A stretch of DNA of 62,164 nt from NCBI GenBank assembly GCA_905215805.1, contig CAJMRL010000015.1, positions 1 to 62,164 on the forward strand, in the 5' to 3' direction. Of this stretch, positions 1 through 7,985 are shown piece after piece. This DNA is from an uncultured bacterium (GTDB taxonomy: Bacteria > Bacillota > Clostridia > UBA1381). The first letter of the stretch is position 1. Each line of letters opens with the position of its first letter. The notes under the pieces are model-generated. The model did not search any database. It had not been told where the DNA came from and saw only the letters and a program-made list of their open reading frames with translations. Position numbers and translations under genes: made by a program.

Positions 1-5
1 AATTG

Positions 6-55
6 CAATCGTCCTCATTTTTCTTGTTATTTGGCTGCTATTTTGTCACAGCCCC
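6..55. repeat. Terminal inverted repeat, left copy
   Basis: These 50 bases are the exact reverse complement of 62115-62164 at the other end. The unit contains a short stem (GGCTG/CAGCC) around an A/T-rich loop, resembling a terminator hairpin, followed by an A/T-rich stretch. Two outward-facing copies at the very ends of an otherwise chromosomal contig suggest that assembly stopped at a multicopy element, such as an insertion sequence end. No transposase is visible, so the family cannot be named. Confidence 0.85.
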
Positions 56-75
56 GCTTTTTTGATTTAGAGCTA

Positions 76-104
76 TTGACTTATGTTATGCTTCATGGTA
101 AAAT
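76..104 (+). promoter_or_regulatory. Sigma-A-type promoter of the selD operon
   Basis: TTGACT (76-81) and TAAAAT (99-104) are separated by 17 nt, about 60 nt before the selD start. No other convincing promoter was found before the next eleven co-directional genes. Confidence 0.6.
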
Positions 105-163
105 ATAACTAAAAGAATGATATATTTTCTTGTTGAATTTATATAAAATTAGGTGGTGATAAC

Positions 164-1195
164 ATGAATAAAAATAATCCATCGCTGACGTTTTGTACTA
201 CCGGAGGATGTACAGCAAAGCTTGGGGCGGCTGTTTTGGAGAAGATTTTGCCCATGCTGCCCAAAAAAGAAGACAAGAATCTGCTTGTGGGATTCGGAAG
301 CTCTGATGACGCGGCGGTATATCGTTTGAGCGATAACATGGCGCTTGTACAGACTCTTGATTTTTTTCCTCCGATGGTGGAGGATCCGTATACATTCGGT
401 CAAATCGCGGCAGCAAATGCCATGAGTGATATTTTTGCAATGGGCGCAGAGGTTAAAACTGCATTGAATATAGTGTGTTTTCCCGAAACAGAAGATATGA
501 ATATTCTTGGTGCGATCCTTCAGGGAGGAAACGAAAAGGTAATGGAAGCCGGAGGGGTACTCGCCGGAGGACATTCTATCATGGATGAAACGGTAAAATA
601 TGGACTTTCGGTTACCGGAATAGTGCATCCCGATAGGATATATAGAAATAATTCCTGCTGTATAGGGGATAAGCTTATCTTAACAAAGCCGCTTGGAACA
701 GGGATAATATGTTCAGCTTCACGGGCGGGACAGGCCGATCCTGCGGCAATGGAAAAAGCTGTGGAGTCTATGACAACGCTAAATAAAAAAGCTTCTCAAA
801 TAATGAAAAGATATAGAGTGCACGGATGCACTGATGTTACGGGCTTTGGCTTGGCCGTACATTTAAATGAAATGCTCGACAGTAAATATTCAGCGTTATT
901 ATATTCCGATAAAATTCCGTTTTTCGATGCAGCGTATAAATATGCAGGAGAGTTTCTTATCACCGCCGCAGGGCAGCGTAACAGGAGTTTTATGGAGGGA
1001 AAAATAAGCTTTAGACGGAAAGATTTTGCTCTCGAAGAAATAGTTTTTGATCCTCAGACATCAGGAGGGCTTTTAATAAGTGCGGAGCCTGTATCGGCAG
1101 AAAAATGCGCGGCAAAAATGATAGAGAATGGTATAGACGCGCATATTATAGGGGAGATTACAGAGCGCAGAGATATAGATATAAAGGTTATATAA
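164..1195 (+). CDS. selD: Selenide, water dikinase (selenophosphate synthetase)
   Basis: This 343-residue protein makes selenophosphate from selenide and ATP in the cytoplasm. The N-terminal GGCTAK segment carries Cys16 and Lys19, spaced like the catalytic Cys17 and Lys20 of E. coli SelD. The Cys is encoded by TGT, so this is not a selenocysteine enzyme. The family motif DPQTSGG is present near residue 297. A GGTGGTGAT ribosome site precedes the ATG. It is the first gene of a tight operon. No selA, selB or tRNA-Sec is visible in the window, and the neighbours are hydroxylase-maturation genes, so the selenophosphate is probably used for the labile selenium cofactor of molybdenum hydroxylases. 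That use is inferred from context. Confidence 0.95.
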   Translation: MNKNNPSLTFCTTGGCTAKLGAAVLEKILPMLPKKEDKNLLVGFGSSDDAAVYRLSDNMALVQTLDFFPPMVEDPYTFGQIAAANAMSDIFAMGAEVKTALNIVCFPETEDMNILGAILQGGNEKVMEAGGVLAGGHSIMDETVKYGLSVTGIVHPDRIYRNNSCCIGDKLILTKPLGTGIICSASRAGQADPAAMEKAVESMTTLNKKASQIMKRYRVHGCTDVTGFGLAVHLNEMLDSKYSALLYSDKIPFFDAAYKYAGEFLITAAGQRNRSFMEGKISFRRKDFALEEIVFDPQTSGGLLISAEPVSAEKCAAKMIENGIDAHIIGEITERRDIDIKVI

Positions 1196-1212
1196 TAAAG
1201 GAGAAATTTGAA

Positions 1213-1827
1213 ATGGAAATAAAGGTTGACGCAAAGGGCAAGCAGTGTCCTATACCTCTTGTAATAGCAAAGGAAGCTATAGCTAAGGCTGATATTGGGG
1301 ATGTGGTTGCCGTTGAAGTTGATAATAAGACATCCTTCGACAATCTTATGAAAATGGGAAGCCAGAAAAATATTCCTTCAACCGGAGAAACATTGGATGA
1401 AAAGATATTTACGGTTAGATTTGAAGTGACAGATAATGCAGATACAGACATTAATGATGAGGATATAAGCTGTGATATAAGGACAAAGAATGGAAAGACG
1501 GTAGTTGCTGTTTCGTCAAATACCATGGGCTCAGGAGATGATGAGCTTGGAAAAATCCTTATGAAGGGCTTTATATTTGCGCTTACACAGCTTGATAAGC
1601 TTCCTGATACTGTTATTTTCTATAACGGAGGAGTAAAGTTAGCTGTAGAGGGAGCAGAGACAGTAGAGGATATAAAAAGACTGGAGGAATCTGGAGTAGA
1701 GATACTTGCGTGCGGAACTTGTTTAAATCATTACGGACTAACCGAAAAACTTGCGGCAGGAAATATTTCAAACATGTATGAAATAGCAAGTCGTCTTACA
1801 GAAGCCGCATCGGTGGTAAGACCATGA
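1213..1827 (+). CDS. yedF: Selenium metabolism protein YedF
   Basis: A 204-residue, two-part protein. Residues 1-70 form a TusA-like domain with the CPIPLV motif (Cys12), the type of cysteine that carries persulfide or selenium. From about residue 95 it is DsrE-like, with Cys167 and Cys170 in ACGTC. The family is found in selenium-using genomes and is thought to relay reduced selenium, though the exact reaction is unproven. I chose the ATG at 1213 because AAAGGAG lies just upstream and the CPIPLV domain needs only about 11 residues before it. An in-frame ATG at 1105 lies inside selD and has no support. The end overlaps the next gene as ATGA. Confidence 0.9.
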   Translation: MEIKVDAKGKQCPIPLVIAKEAIAKADIGDVVAVEVDNKTSFDNLMKMGSQKNIPSTGETLDEKIFTVRFEVTDNADTDINDEDISCDIRTKNGKTVVAVSSNTMGSGDDELGKILMKGFIFALTQLDKLPDTVIFYNGGVKLAVEGAETVEDIKRLEESGVEILACGTCLNHYGLTEKLAAGNISNMYEIASRLTEAASVVRP

Positions 1828-2627
1828 GAGAGCCGTTTGTTATAGTAAGGGGAGCCGGAGATATTGCGACAGGGACGATTTATTGTCTTTATAAATGCGG
1901 GTTTAAGGTTCTTGCGCTTGAAAGTAAAAAACCGACTGCAATACGCAGACTTGCTGCATTTTGCGAAGCAATTTATGACGGAGAAAGTACCGTTGAGGGA
2001 GTGACCGCATATAGAGCGGACGGTATTTCAGATGCAGAAAGGATAATGTCGGACGGCGGATTGCCTGTTATGGCAGATGAACAGGCGGAATCAATAGATA
2101 TGCTAAAGCCTGATGTGGTTGTGGATGCAATGATAGCAAAACGCAATTTGGGGACATTTAAAGAAATGGCGCCGCTTACAATAGGATTGGGCCCGGGATT
2201 TACAGCGGGGAGAGATGTTCATGCGGCGGTTGAAACTATGCGTGGACACAATCTCGGACGGATTATATATGATGGATCTCCCATGCCAAATACAGGCGTT
2301 CCTGGAGTTATAGCCGGATTTTCTTCGGAACGGGTTATCCATTCGCCGACAGAGGGACAGATAAAAAATATAAGTAAAATAGCGGATATTGTTACTAAGG
2401 GACAGGAAATTGCTAAAATAGGAAACGAAGCTGTTTATGCATCGATTGACGGCGTACTCAGAGGAATCATACGCGACGGATATAACGTGAAAAAGGGTAT
2501 GAAAATAGCAGATATAGATCCCAGAACAGAACAGGTAAATAATTGTACAACTATTTCAGATAAGGCAAGATGTATTGCCGGAAGCGTGCTGGAAATAATT
2601 ATTGAACGGAGAGAGCTATGGGAATGA
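1824..2627 (+). CDS. yqeB: Selenium-dependent molybdenum cofactor protein YqeB
   Basis: A 267-residue member of the YqeB family, which occurs only with selenium-dependent molybdenum hydroxylases. A Rossmann-like VRGAGDIATG motif lies near the N-terminus. The C-terminal third (about residue 170 on) has a hammerhead/biotinyl-like pattern (SPTEGQI, KGQEIAKIG, KKGMKIADI). The biochemical role is unknown; cofactor maturation is inferred from phylogenetic association and from this operon. It overlaps yedF by 4 nt (ATGA) and moaC by 10 nt, so translational coupling is likely. Confidence 0.88.
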   Translation: MREPFVIVRGAGDIATGTIYCLYKCGFKVLALESKKPTAIRRLAAFCEAIYDGESTVEGVTAYRADGISDAERIMSDGGLPVMADEQAESIDMLKPDVVVDAMIAKRNLGTFKEMAPLTIGLGPGFTAGRDVHAAVETMRGHNLGRIIYDGSPMPNTGVPGVIAGFSSERVIHSPTEGQIKNISKIADIVTKGQEIAKIGNEAVYASIDGVLRGIIRDGYNVKKGMKIADIDPRTEQVNNCTTISDKARCIAGSVLEIIIERRELWE

Positions 2628-3085
2628 ACCATTTTGATGAAAACGGAAATGCAGTTATGGTAGATGTTTCTCAAAAAAAAGAAACTGAAAGAATTGCTGT
2701 CGCTGAAGGTGTAATTACAATGAATGAGGAAGCTTTTTCAGCGGCGGTGAATAGAACTGCTAAAAAAGGAGATGTGTTTGCAGTAGCACAGGTTGCCGGG
2801 ATAATGGGAGCTAAACGTACATTTGAAATGATACCAATGTGTCATATACTCATGCTAACATCGTGTAAAATAGAGTTTGAGACAGGAAATAATAGTATAA
2901 AAGCAATCTGCACTGTCAAAACCAGCGGAAAAACCGGAGTTGAAATGGAGGCACTTAATGGTGTAAGTACAGCATTGCTTACTATTTATGACATGCTCAA
3001 AGCATTAGACCGTTCAATGGAAATAAAAAATATAAGACTTTTGGAAAAGGACGGAGGAAAGTCCGGGAGATATGTCAGAACTTAA
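2618..3085 (+). CDS. moaC: Cyclic pyranopterin monophosphate synthase
   Basis: A 155-residue protein that converts 3',8-cyclo-GTP into cyclic pyranopterin monophosphate, the second half of the first step of molybdopterin synthesis. The family signature near residues 109-131 is clear (GVEMEALNGVST, then TIYDMLKALD with the catalytic Asp and Lys). The usual HPL motif reads CHILML here, a modest departure. The ATG follows GGAGAGAG. It overlaps yqeB upstream by 10 nt and moaA downstream by 14 nt. Confidence 0.93.
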   Translation: MGMNHFDENGNAVMVDVSQKKETERIAVAEGVITMNEEAFSAAVNRTAKKGDVFAVAQVAGIMGAKRTFEMIPMCHILMLTSCKIEFETGNNSIKAICTVKTSGKTGVEMEALNGVSTALLTIYDMLKALDRSMEIKNIRLLEKDGGKSGRYVRT

Positions 3086-3992
3086 AGATAGATTTGGCAG
3101 AAAGATTGATTATTTGCGCATAAGTGTTACAGACAAATGCAATTTAAATTGTAAATATTGTGCCCCTCAAAAAAGCGGGCATAAAATAATGAATGAGTAT
3201 GAGATCGTAAAGGCAGCAAAGCTTTTTGGCAATGCAGGTATATCACGTTTTAAAATAACCGGAGGAGAACCGCTTTTAAGAGACGATATAGGAAGAATTT
3301 TAAAAGGGATTCGTTCTTTTGCAAAATCGCTTACAATTACGACCAATGGAATATTGCTTGATGAAAGGGATATATCTGCGGTCGATTCTGTAAATATAAG
3401 TCTTGATACACTGGACCCGAAACGCTATGCGATGCTTACCGGGGTTGATATGCTTGACAGGGTGTTGAGAAATATCCGTGAATGCAATAAAGAGATCCAT
3501 ATAAATTGTATTCCCATGTACGGGGTTAATGAGGATGAGCTGCATAAAATAGCCATGCTGGCAGGGGACAGCAGAATATATGTCAGATTTATAGAGCTTA
3601 TGCCGTCAGGAAAAGCAAGGGACATGAAAGCTATACCTAATAAACATGTAATGAATATTATTCAAACCCATATAGGAAAGCTTGTTCCGGAGAACAGTGC
3701 AGGAAATGGTCCGGCGGTGTATTACCATGCGGATGGACTAAGAGGGAAAATAGGTTTTATAAGCGCGGTAACGGAATGCTTTTGTAAGCAGTGCAATAGG
3801 ATAAGGTTAAGCTCTGACTGCCATCTTAGATTGTGCCTGCATCATAAAGAAAGCTATGATATATATCCGCTCCTTAAAATGCAGCCGGAAAAGGCTGTTG
3901 AGGAAATAAGAAGGCTTATCGAAAAAAAGCCGGGAGATCATGCAGGGTTTAAGGATAATGGTGTGGAAGGTCTTTGGAATATAGGAGGTTAA
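3072..3992 (+). CDS. moaA: GTP 3',8-cyclase MoaA (radical SAM)
   Basis: A 306-residue radical-SAM enzyme that starts molybdopterin synthesis by rearranging GTP. The SAM cluster motif CNLNCKYC (Cys23, Cys27, Cys30) is followed by KITGGEPLLR. The second cluster is CKQCNRIR plus a downstream Cys (Cx2Cx13C). The conserved C-terminal Gly-Gly is present, so the enzyme looks complete, though it is a little shorter than typical MoaA. It overlaps moaC by 14 nt, and mogA starts one base after its stop. MoaD, MoaE and MoeA are not in the window. Confidence 0.95.
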   Translation: MSELKDRFGRKIDYLRISVTDKCNLNCKYCAPQKSGHKIMNEYEIVKAAKLFGNAGISRFKITGGEPLLRDDIGRILKGIRSFAKSLTITTNGILLDERDISAVDSVNISLDTLDPKRYAMLTGVDMLDRVLRNIRECNKEIHINCIPMYGVNEDELHKIAMLAGDSRIYVRFIELMPSGKARDMKAIPNKHVMNIIQTHIGKLVPENSAGNGPAVYYHADGLRGKIGFISAVTECFCKQCNRIRLSSDCHLRLCLHHKESYDIYPLLKMQPEKAVEEIRRLIEKKPGDHAGFKDNGVEGLWNIGG

Positions 3993-3993
3993 C

Positions 3994-4482
3994 GTGAATA
4001 AATTCAAAGCCGGAATTATAACAGTAAGCGATAGATGCTCAAAAGGAATTTATGAAGATAAAAGCGGTCCGGAGATACGGCGTATTCTTGCGGAAAACGG
4101 ATATGAAATATGCGATTTAAAGATAGTGTCTGATGATATTGATGAAATAAAGACTGCTATTTCGGATATGTGCGGACAAACGGAGCTTATCATAACAACC
4201 GGCGGTACGGGACTGTCGCCGCGTGACAACACTCCTGAAGCGACCATGGAAATAGCCGAAAAAAATGTGCCGGGAATATCCGAAGCTATACGTATAAAAT
4301 CTATGCAGATAACCAACAGAGCGATGCTTGGCAGAGGTGTGTCAGTTATAAGGGATAATACTCTTATTATAAATCTTCCCGGAAGTGTGAAGGCAGTAAG
4401 GGAAAGTCTTGAATTTATTATAGATGTACTGCCTCATGCACTTAGTGTACTTGGCGGAAAGGTAGAGGACTGCGGAAGATGA
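3994..4482 (+). CDS. mogA: MogA/MoaB-family molybdopterin adenylyltransferase
   Basis: A 162-residue protein of the family that adenylates molybdopterin before molybdate insertion. The signatures GIITVSDR near the N-terminus, TTGGTGLSPRD around residues 69-79 and the LPGS stretch near residue 129 are clear. Separating MogA from MoaB by sequence alone is not safe, so the symbol is provisional. Translation starts at GTG behind AGGAGG. The stop overlaps the ATG of the next gene (ATGA). Confidence 0.85.
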   Translation: MNKFKAGIITVSDRCSKGIYEDKSGPEIRRILAENGYEICDLKIVSDDIDEIKTAISDMCGQTELIITTGGTGLSPRDNTPEATMEIAEKNVPGISEAIRIKSMQITNRAMLGRGVSVIRDNTLIINLPGSVKAVRESLEFIIDVLPHALSVLGGKVEDCGR

Positions 4483-5606
4483 TTTATTTGGATAATGCGG
4501 CGACAACACTTATAAAACCTGATGGAGTGGCGCTTGCCGTATATAATGCAGTAAATACTTTGGGAAACAGCGGACGCGGCGCCGGAGAGCCGGCATTGAA
4601 GGCATCTGAAATAATATATGAAACCCGTGAGATGCTGTGCCGTTTGTTTAACGGAGATTCGCCAAAACAGCTAGTGTTTGCATTAAATGCTACGGATGCA
4701 CTTAATATTGCAATAAACGGTATTTTTGATCATAAAACGCATATAATAACTACAGCGGCGGAGCATAATAGCGTCCTGCGCCCGGTATATGCGTTGGGAA
4801 ATTATACTATAGTTCCTTGTAAAGGCAACGGAAATATTGATTATGATTTTATGGAAAAATCGGTGAGAGCGGATACCCGCGGGATTGTCTGCACTCATTG
4901 CTCTAATCTAACGGGAAATATTACGGATATAGAAAGAGTATCGGATATATGCAAAAGACATGGACTGGTGTTTATACTTGATATAGCTCAAAGCGCCGGT
5001 GCATTGGATATAGATATGCAGAAGTACGGGATAGATGTAGTATGCTTCACAGGTCATAAGCTGCTTTACGGCGTTCAGGGAACAGGCGGGTTGTGCGTTA
5101 AAAATAGTATAAATATACGCCCGATGAGACGTGGCGGCAGCGGAGTCAGGACATTTGACAAAGAGCATCCGGATACAATGCCTACTGCTCTTGAGGCGGG
5201 GACACTTAATGCTCACGGTATCGCGGGACTGCATGAAGGGACAGCTTTTGTATTAAATGAAGGGACACGAAATATTCATAGCCGTATAGAAAAACTCACA
5301 AGGCTTTTTTATGATGGAATAAAGGCACTTAAGGGAATTGAGATATACGGTGATTTTTCGGGTGATCACGGTGGAATAGTGTCGATCAATTTTAAAGGGA
5401 TAAGCTCAGATGTGGCATCATGTATCCTTGAAGAGGAATATGGTATAATAACACGCTCCGGCGGACATTGTGCACCGCTTATGCACGAATTTTTGGGGAC
5501 ACGAAATCAAGGCGCAGTGCGTTTCAGCTTTTCTTATTTTAATACCGAGGAGGAAGTGAAAACGTCGGTTAAGGCGGTGAGTGAGATTGAGGAATCTTTA
5601 CGATGA
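4479..5606 (+). CDS. Cysteine desulfurase-like class V aminotransferase (selenium locus type)
   Basis: A 375-residue PLP enzyme resembling NifS/CsdA. The N-terminal YLDNAATT, the TGHKLLYG motif with the PLP-binding Lys near residue 195, and GGHCAP with the probable catalytic Cys near residue 330 are visible. In selenium-dependent hydroxylase loci a distinct branch of this family recurs. It may supply sulfur or selenium for the terminal Mo ligand or for the Se carriers nearby. The donor (cysteine or selenocysteine) cannot be told from sequence. The start overlaps mogA by 4 nt, and the end overlaps yqeC by 26 nt. Confidence 0.85.
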   Translation: MIYLDNAATTLIKPDGVALAVYNAVNTLGNSGRGAGEPALKASEIIYETREMLCRLFNGDSPKQLVFALNATDALNIAINGIFDHKTHIITTAAEHNSVLRPVYALGNYTIVPCKGNGNIDYDFMEKSVRADTRGIVCTHCSNLTGNITDIERVSDICKRHGLVFILDIAQSAGALDIDMQKYGIDVVCFTGHKLLYGVQGTGGLCVKNSINIRPMRRGGSGVRTFDKEHPDTMPTALEAGTLNAHGIAGLHEGTAFVLNEGTRNIHSRIEKLTRLFYDGIKALKGIEIYGDFSGDHGGIVSINFKGISSDVASCILEEEYGIITRSGGHCAPLMHEFLGTRNQGAVRFSFSYFNTEEEVKTSVKAVSEIEESLR

Positions 5607-6231
5607 ACTGGGATTAAAGCATGGTGATGTATGCGCGTTTATAGGCGGAGGAGGAAAGACATCGCTTATTTTTGAGATTGCCGGTTCAGGCAGAGCGAAA
5701 ACTCTTGTTACTACAACTACAAAGATGTATGTTCCGGAATGTGGATTTTTTGAACCTGACGAAAAAATAATCTTAAAAGACGGATTTGCTGTAGCGGCAA
5801 GGCGTTTTAATGATGAAAAGATACAGGGCATCAGTGATGAGGAAAGAATAAATGCAGCGAAGAATTTTGAACTTACGCTTATAGAGGCAGACGGATCAAA
5901 GCGCAAACCGCTTAAGATACCAAATGACACTGAACCGGTAGTTCCCGATGATACAAGCCGTATTGTATGCGTTGCCGGAATGGATGCGCTGAATAAAAAA
6001 ATTGGTGACGTATGCTTTAGATATTCGCTTGCGGGGCTTGATCCGGAGAGTTATGTGGATCATAAAACCATGGCGTGGATAATCAATAAAATGTGCAAGA
6101 ATTATAAATGCAGCATTGTTCTCAATAAGGCGGACGGCCCGGAGGAATACATAGAAGCGCAGCGTGTAGCAATGCTTTTGAACAGGGAGGTAATAATATG
6201 GAGTACAAGAACTCATTACGGGAAGCTGTGA
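5581..6231 (+). CDS. yqeC: Selenium cofactor biosynthesis protein YqeC
   Basis: A 216-residue protein with a P-loop-like GGGGKTS near residues 22-28, followed by a VTTTTKMY stretch, as in the YqeC family restricted to selenium-dependent molybdenum hydroxylase systems. The motif suggests nucleotide binding, but the reaction is unknown. The start is taken as GTG at 5581, inside the end of the upstream gene and behind AAGGCGG. It overlaps xdhC by 34 nt, consistent with tight coupling. Confidence 0.85.
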   Translation: MRLRNLYDELGLKHGDVCAFIGGGGKTSLIFEIAGSGRAKTLVTTTTKMYVPECGFFEPDEKIILKDGFAVAARRFNDEKIQGISDEERINAAKNFELTLIEADGSKRKPLKIPNDTEPVVPDDTSRIVCVAGMDALNKKIGDVCFRYSLAGLDPESYVDHKTMAWIINKMCKNYKCSIVLNKADGPEEYIEAQRVAMLLNREVIIWSTRTHYGKL

Positions 6232-6962
6232 TTTTTGGAGGGGGACATGTCTCTTTGGCAACTGCCAAGCTCCTGGAATTTATCGGGTTTCGTGTCACTG
6301 TTGCGGATGACAGGACTGAGTTTGCAAATGTGGAGCGGTTTAGTATGGCGGATAAGGTCATATGTGCACCGTTTGAAAAAGCTGTAAATTATGATTATCC
6401 CGAAAATGCGGTATTTATAATAATGACAAGGGGACATGAAAATGACTATATATGTCTGAAAGCGCTGCTTGATAAAAAAAGCGGATATATAGGAATGATA
6501 GGCAGCAAAAAAAAGGTTAAGGCGATATTTGATCTGCTGTCAAAGGACGGAGTGTCCGAGGAAAAAATAAAGGAAATACATGCTCCCATAGGGCTTGAAA
6601 TAGGAGCAAAGACACCTGAGGAAATAGCCGTTTCTATAGCCGCGCAACTTTTGTCATTGGGAATATGCAGCAGAGATTACAGCGCGGTGGATGAAGCAGT
6701 CAAGAATGGCGGAGTGCTTGTGACGGTCATTGAAAAAAGCGGATTCGCACCATGTGAAATTGGAAGCCGAATGGCGGTAAACGGTGATAAGGTCATAGGT
6801 ACCGTAGGCGGCGGAGCTATGGAGCATGAGGCAATAGAAATTGCAAAAATAATGGAAGACAATATGACAAAGGAATTTGACCTTTCCGACGGAGAAGCCG
6901 GAAGCTCCGGTGCAGTATGCGGAGGAAAAGTCGTAATGCGGTTTGAGAGGATAAGCAGATGA
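6198..6962 (+). CDS. xdhC: XdhC/CoxI-family hydroxylase maturation factor, reversed domain order
   Basis: A 254-residue protein holding both XdhC modules but in the opposite order to classical XdhC. Residues 1 to about 155 are the Rossmann module (FGGGHVSLATAKLL, VTVADDR, GMIGSKKK). Residues about 165-254 are the CoxI module (VTVIEKSGFAPCEIGSRM, GTVGGGAMEHEA). XdhC binds molybdenum cofactor and inserts it, usually after sulfuration, into xanthine-dehydrogenase-type enzymes. ATG at 6198 follows GGGAGG. It is coupled to yqeC (34-nt overlap) and to mocA (4-nt overlap). Confidence 0.88.
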   Translation: MEYKNSLREAVIFGGGHVSLATAKLLEFIGFRVTVADDRTEFANVERFSMADKVICAPFEKAVNYDYPENAVFIIMTRGHENDYICLKALLDKKSGYIGMIGSKKKVKAIFDLLSKDGVSEEKIKEIHAPIGLEIGAKTPEEIAVSIAAQLLSLGICSRDYSAVDEAVKNGGVLVTVIEKSGFAPCEIGSRMAVNGDKVIGTVGGGAMEHEAIEIAKIMEDNMTKEFDLSDGEAGSSGAVCGGKVVMRFERISR

Positions 6963-7537
6963 AAATTGGAGCGGTGCTGCTTTGTTCAGGTACAAGCAGC
7001 AGGATGGGAAAAGAAAACAAACTCATGATGGAGATCAATGGAGTAGAGATGTATAAGTACGCAGTCAAAATTGCGGACGAGCTTCCTTTTTTTAAACGGG
7101 TGACGGTTACAGGATATAAAGAAATTTCACCTTCAGGTCATGAGGTGATATATAATGGCGAGCCAGAACGTGGATTATCACTATCGGTAATGCTCGGTAC
7201 GCTTGCCTGCCGTGAGTGTGACGGAATTATGTATTTTGTATGTGACCAGCCCGGGTTAAAGAGCGGAACGGTCAGAAAAATGATAGAAACTTTTTTGCAT
7301 ACAAATAAGATAATTGTTCCGGTATCCGGTGGAAAAAGAGGAAATCCGTGTATTTTTCCCAGGAGATATTTTGAGGAGCTTTCCAAGCTTTGCGGAGATA
7401 AAGGCGGACGGCGGGTCATAGAAAAACATATGGATGACGTGGAGTATGTCAGAGCGGAAGAGTATGAGCTTTTTGATATTGATACAGCGGAGGATATGGA
7501 TGAGGCAGAAAAAATTATATACAATAATAGCCTTTGA
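6959..7537 (+). CDS. mocA: Molybdenum cofactor cytidylyltransferase (MocA-type)
   Basis: A 192-residue nucleotidyltransferase that probably converts Mo-molybdopterin to the cytosine dinucleotide form used by hydroxylases of the xanthine oxidase family. The N-terminal SGTSSRMG (residues 10-17) with Lys21, YFVCDQPGL (Asp96) and GNPCIFP match MocA/YgfJ proteins. Cytidylyl rather than adenylyl specificity is inferred from context. The start overlaps xdhC (ATGA), and the last ~38 nt overlap the next small gene. Confidence 0.87.
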   Translation: MKIGAVLLCSGTSSRMGKENKLMMEINGVEMYKYAVKIADELPFFKRVTVTGYKEISPSGHEVIYNGEPERGLSLSVMLGTLACRECDGIMYFVCDQPGLKSGTVRKMIETFLHTNKIIVPVSGGKRGNPCIFPRRYFEELSKLCGDKGGRRVIEKHMDDVEYVRAEEYELFDIDTAEDMDEAEKIIYNNSL

Positions 7538-7739
7538 AACTACGTATCAGGCAATAAAGTCGGAGAAGACTCTGAAGGGCAGCGGTGTTGAAGGAAGGCT
7601 TATTCCGCTTCCGCCTGAGATCGATGCGGGATGCGGGTTGGCGTACCGTTGTTCGGCAGCTATGAAGGATAATGCGGAGCGTATATTAAATCAAAATAGA
7701 TGCGAGTTCAAAGCTTGTACAACTATGCTTTTATTTTAA
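7500..7739 (+). CDS. Putative Se/S carrier-like protein (DUF3343)
   Basis: A 79-residue protein. The start ATG at 7500 lies in the end of mocA; an in-frame extension to 7434 would only lengthen the overlap. The AFETTYQAI opening and the PLPPEIDAGCGLAYR core with Cys45, plus Cys51, match the small DUF3343 family, described as putative selenium/sulfur carriers. Being last in a selD-yedF-yqeBC operon supports that role. It probably hands a persulfide or perselenide to the maturation proteins; this is inference. Confidence 0.8.
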   Translation: MRQKKLYTIIAFETTYQAIKSEKTLKGSGVEGRLIPLPPEIDAGCGLAYRCSAAMKDNAERILNQNRCEFKACTTMLLF

Positions 7740-7912
7740 ATACTGCAAAATAGGGAATATAGGATTTAACGGAGAGCAAAATTACGGAAAAAGATAAGGA
7801 AAGATATCCTGTATATAAGGGAATTTAATTTTAATTTATAAAGTTACAAAAATTAAAATATTGTCAGAATTATCATAAAGTACAGAAAAATTAATTTAAT
7901 TGAAAATATCAC

Positions 7913-7941
7913 TTGCAATATACATAGAGTTTTGATATAAT
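7913..7941 (+). promoter_or_regulatory. Sigma-A-type promoter of the isomerase gene
   Basis: TTGCAA (7913-7918) and a perfect TATAAT (7936-7941) with 17-nt spacing, 45 nt before the start at 7986. The rest of the 246-nt gap from 7740 is A/T-rich, and I see no other structure in it. Confidence 0.75.
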
Positions 7942-7985
7942 TATATTAGTAAATCTGTCGAATGACATAAAGGAGGAGAATAAAA

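Noticed and set aside
209..223. Possible selenocysteine in SelD
   Set aside because: The catalytic position is encoded by TGT in frame (Cys16); no in-frame TGA is present.
1105..1212. N-terminal extension of yedF by 36 residues
   Set aside because: The extension lies in selD, reads as low-quality basic sequence and lacks a ribosome site, while ATG 1213 has AAAGGAG and a proper domain start.
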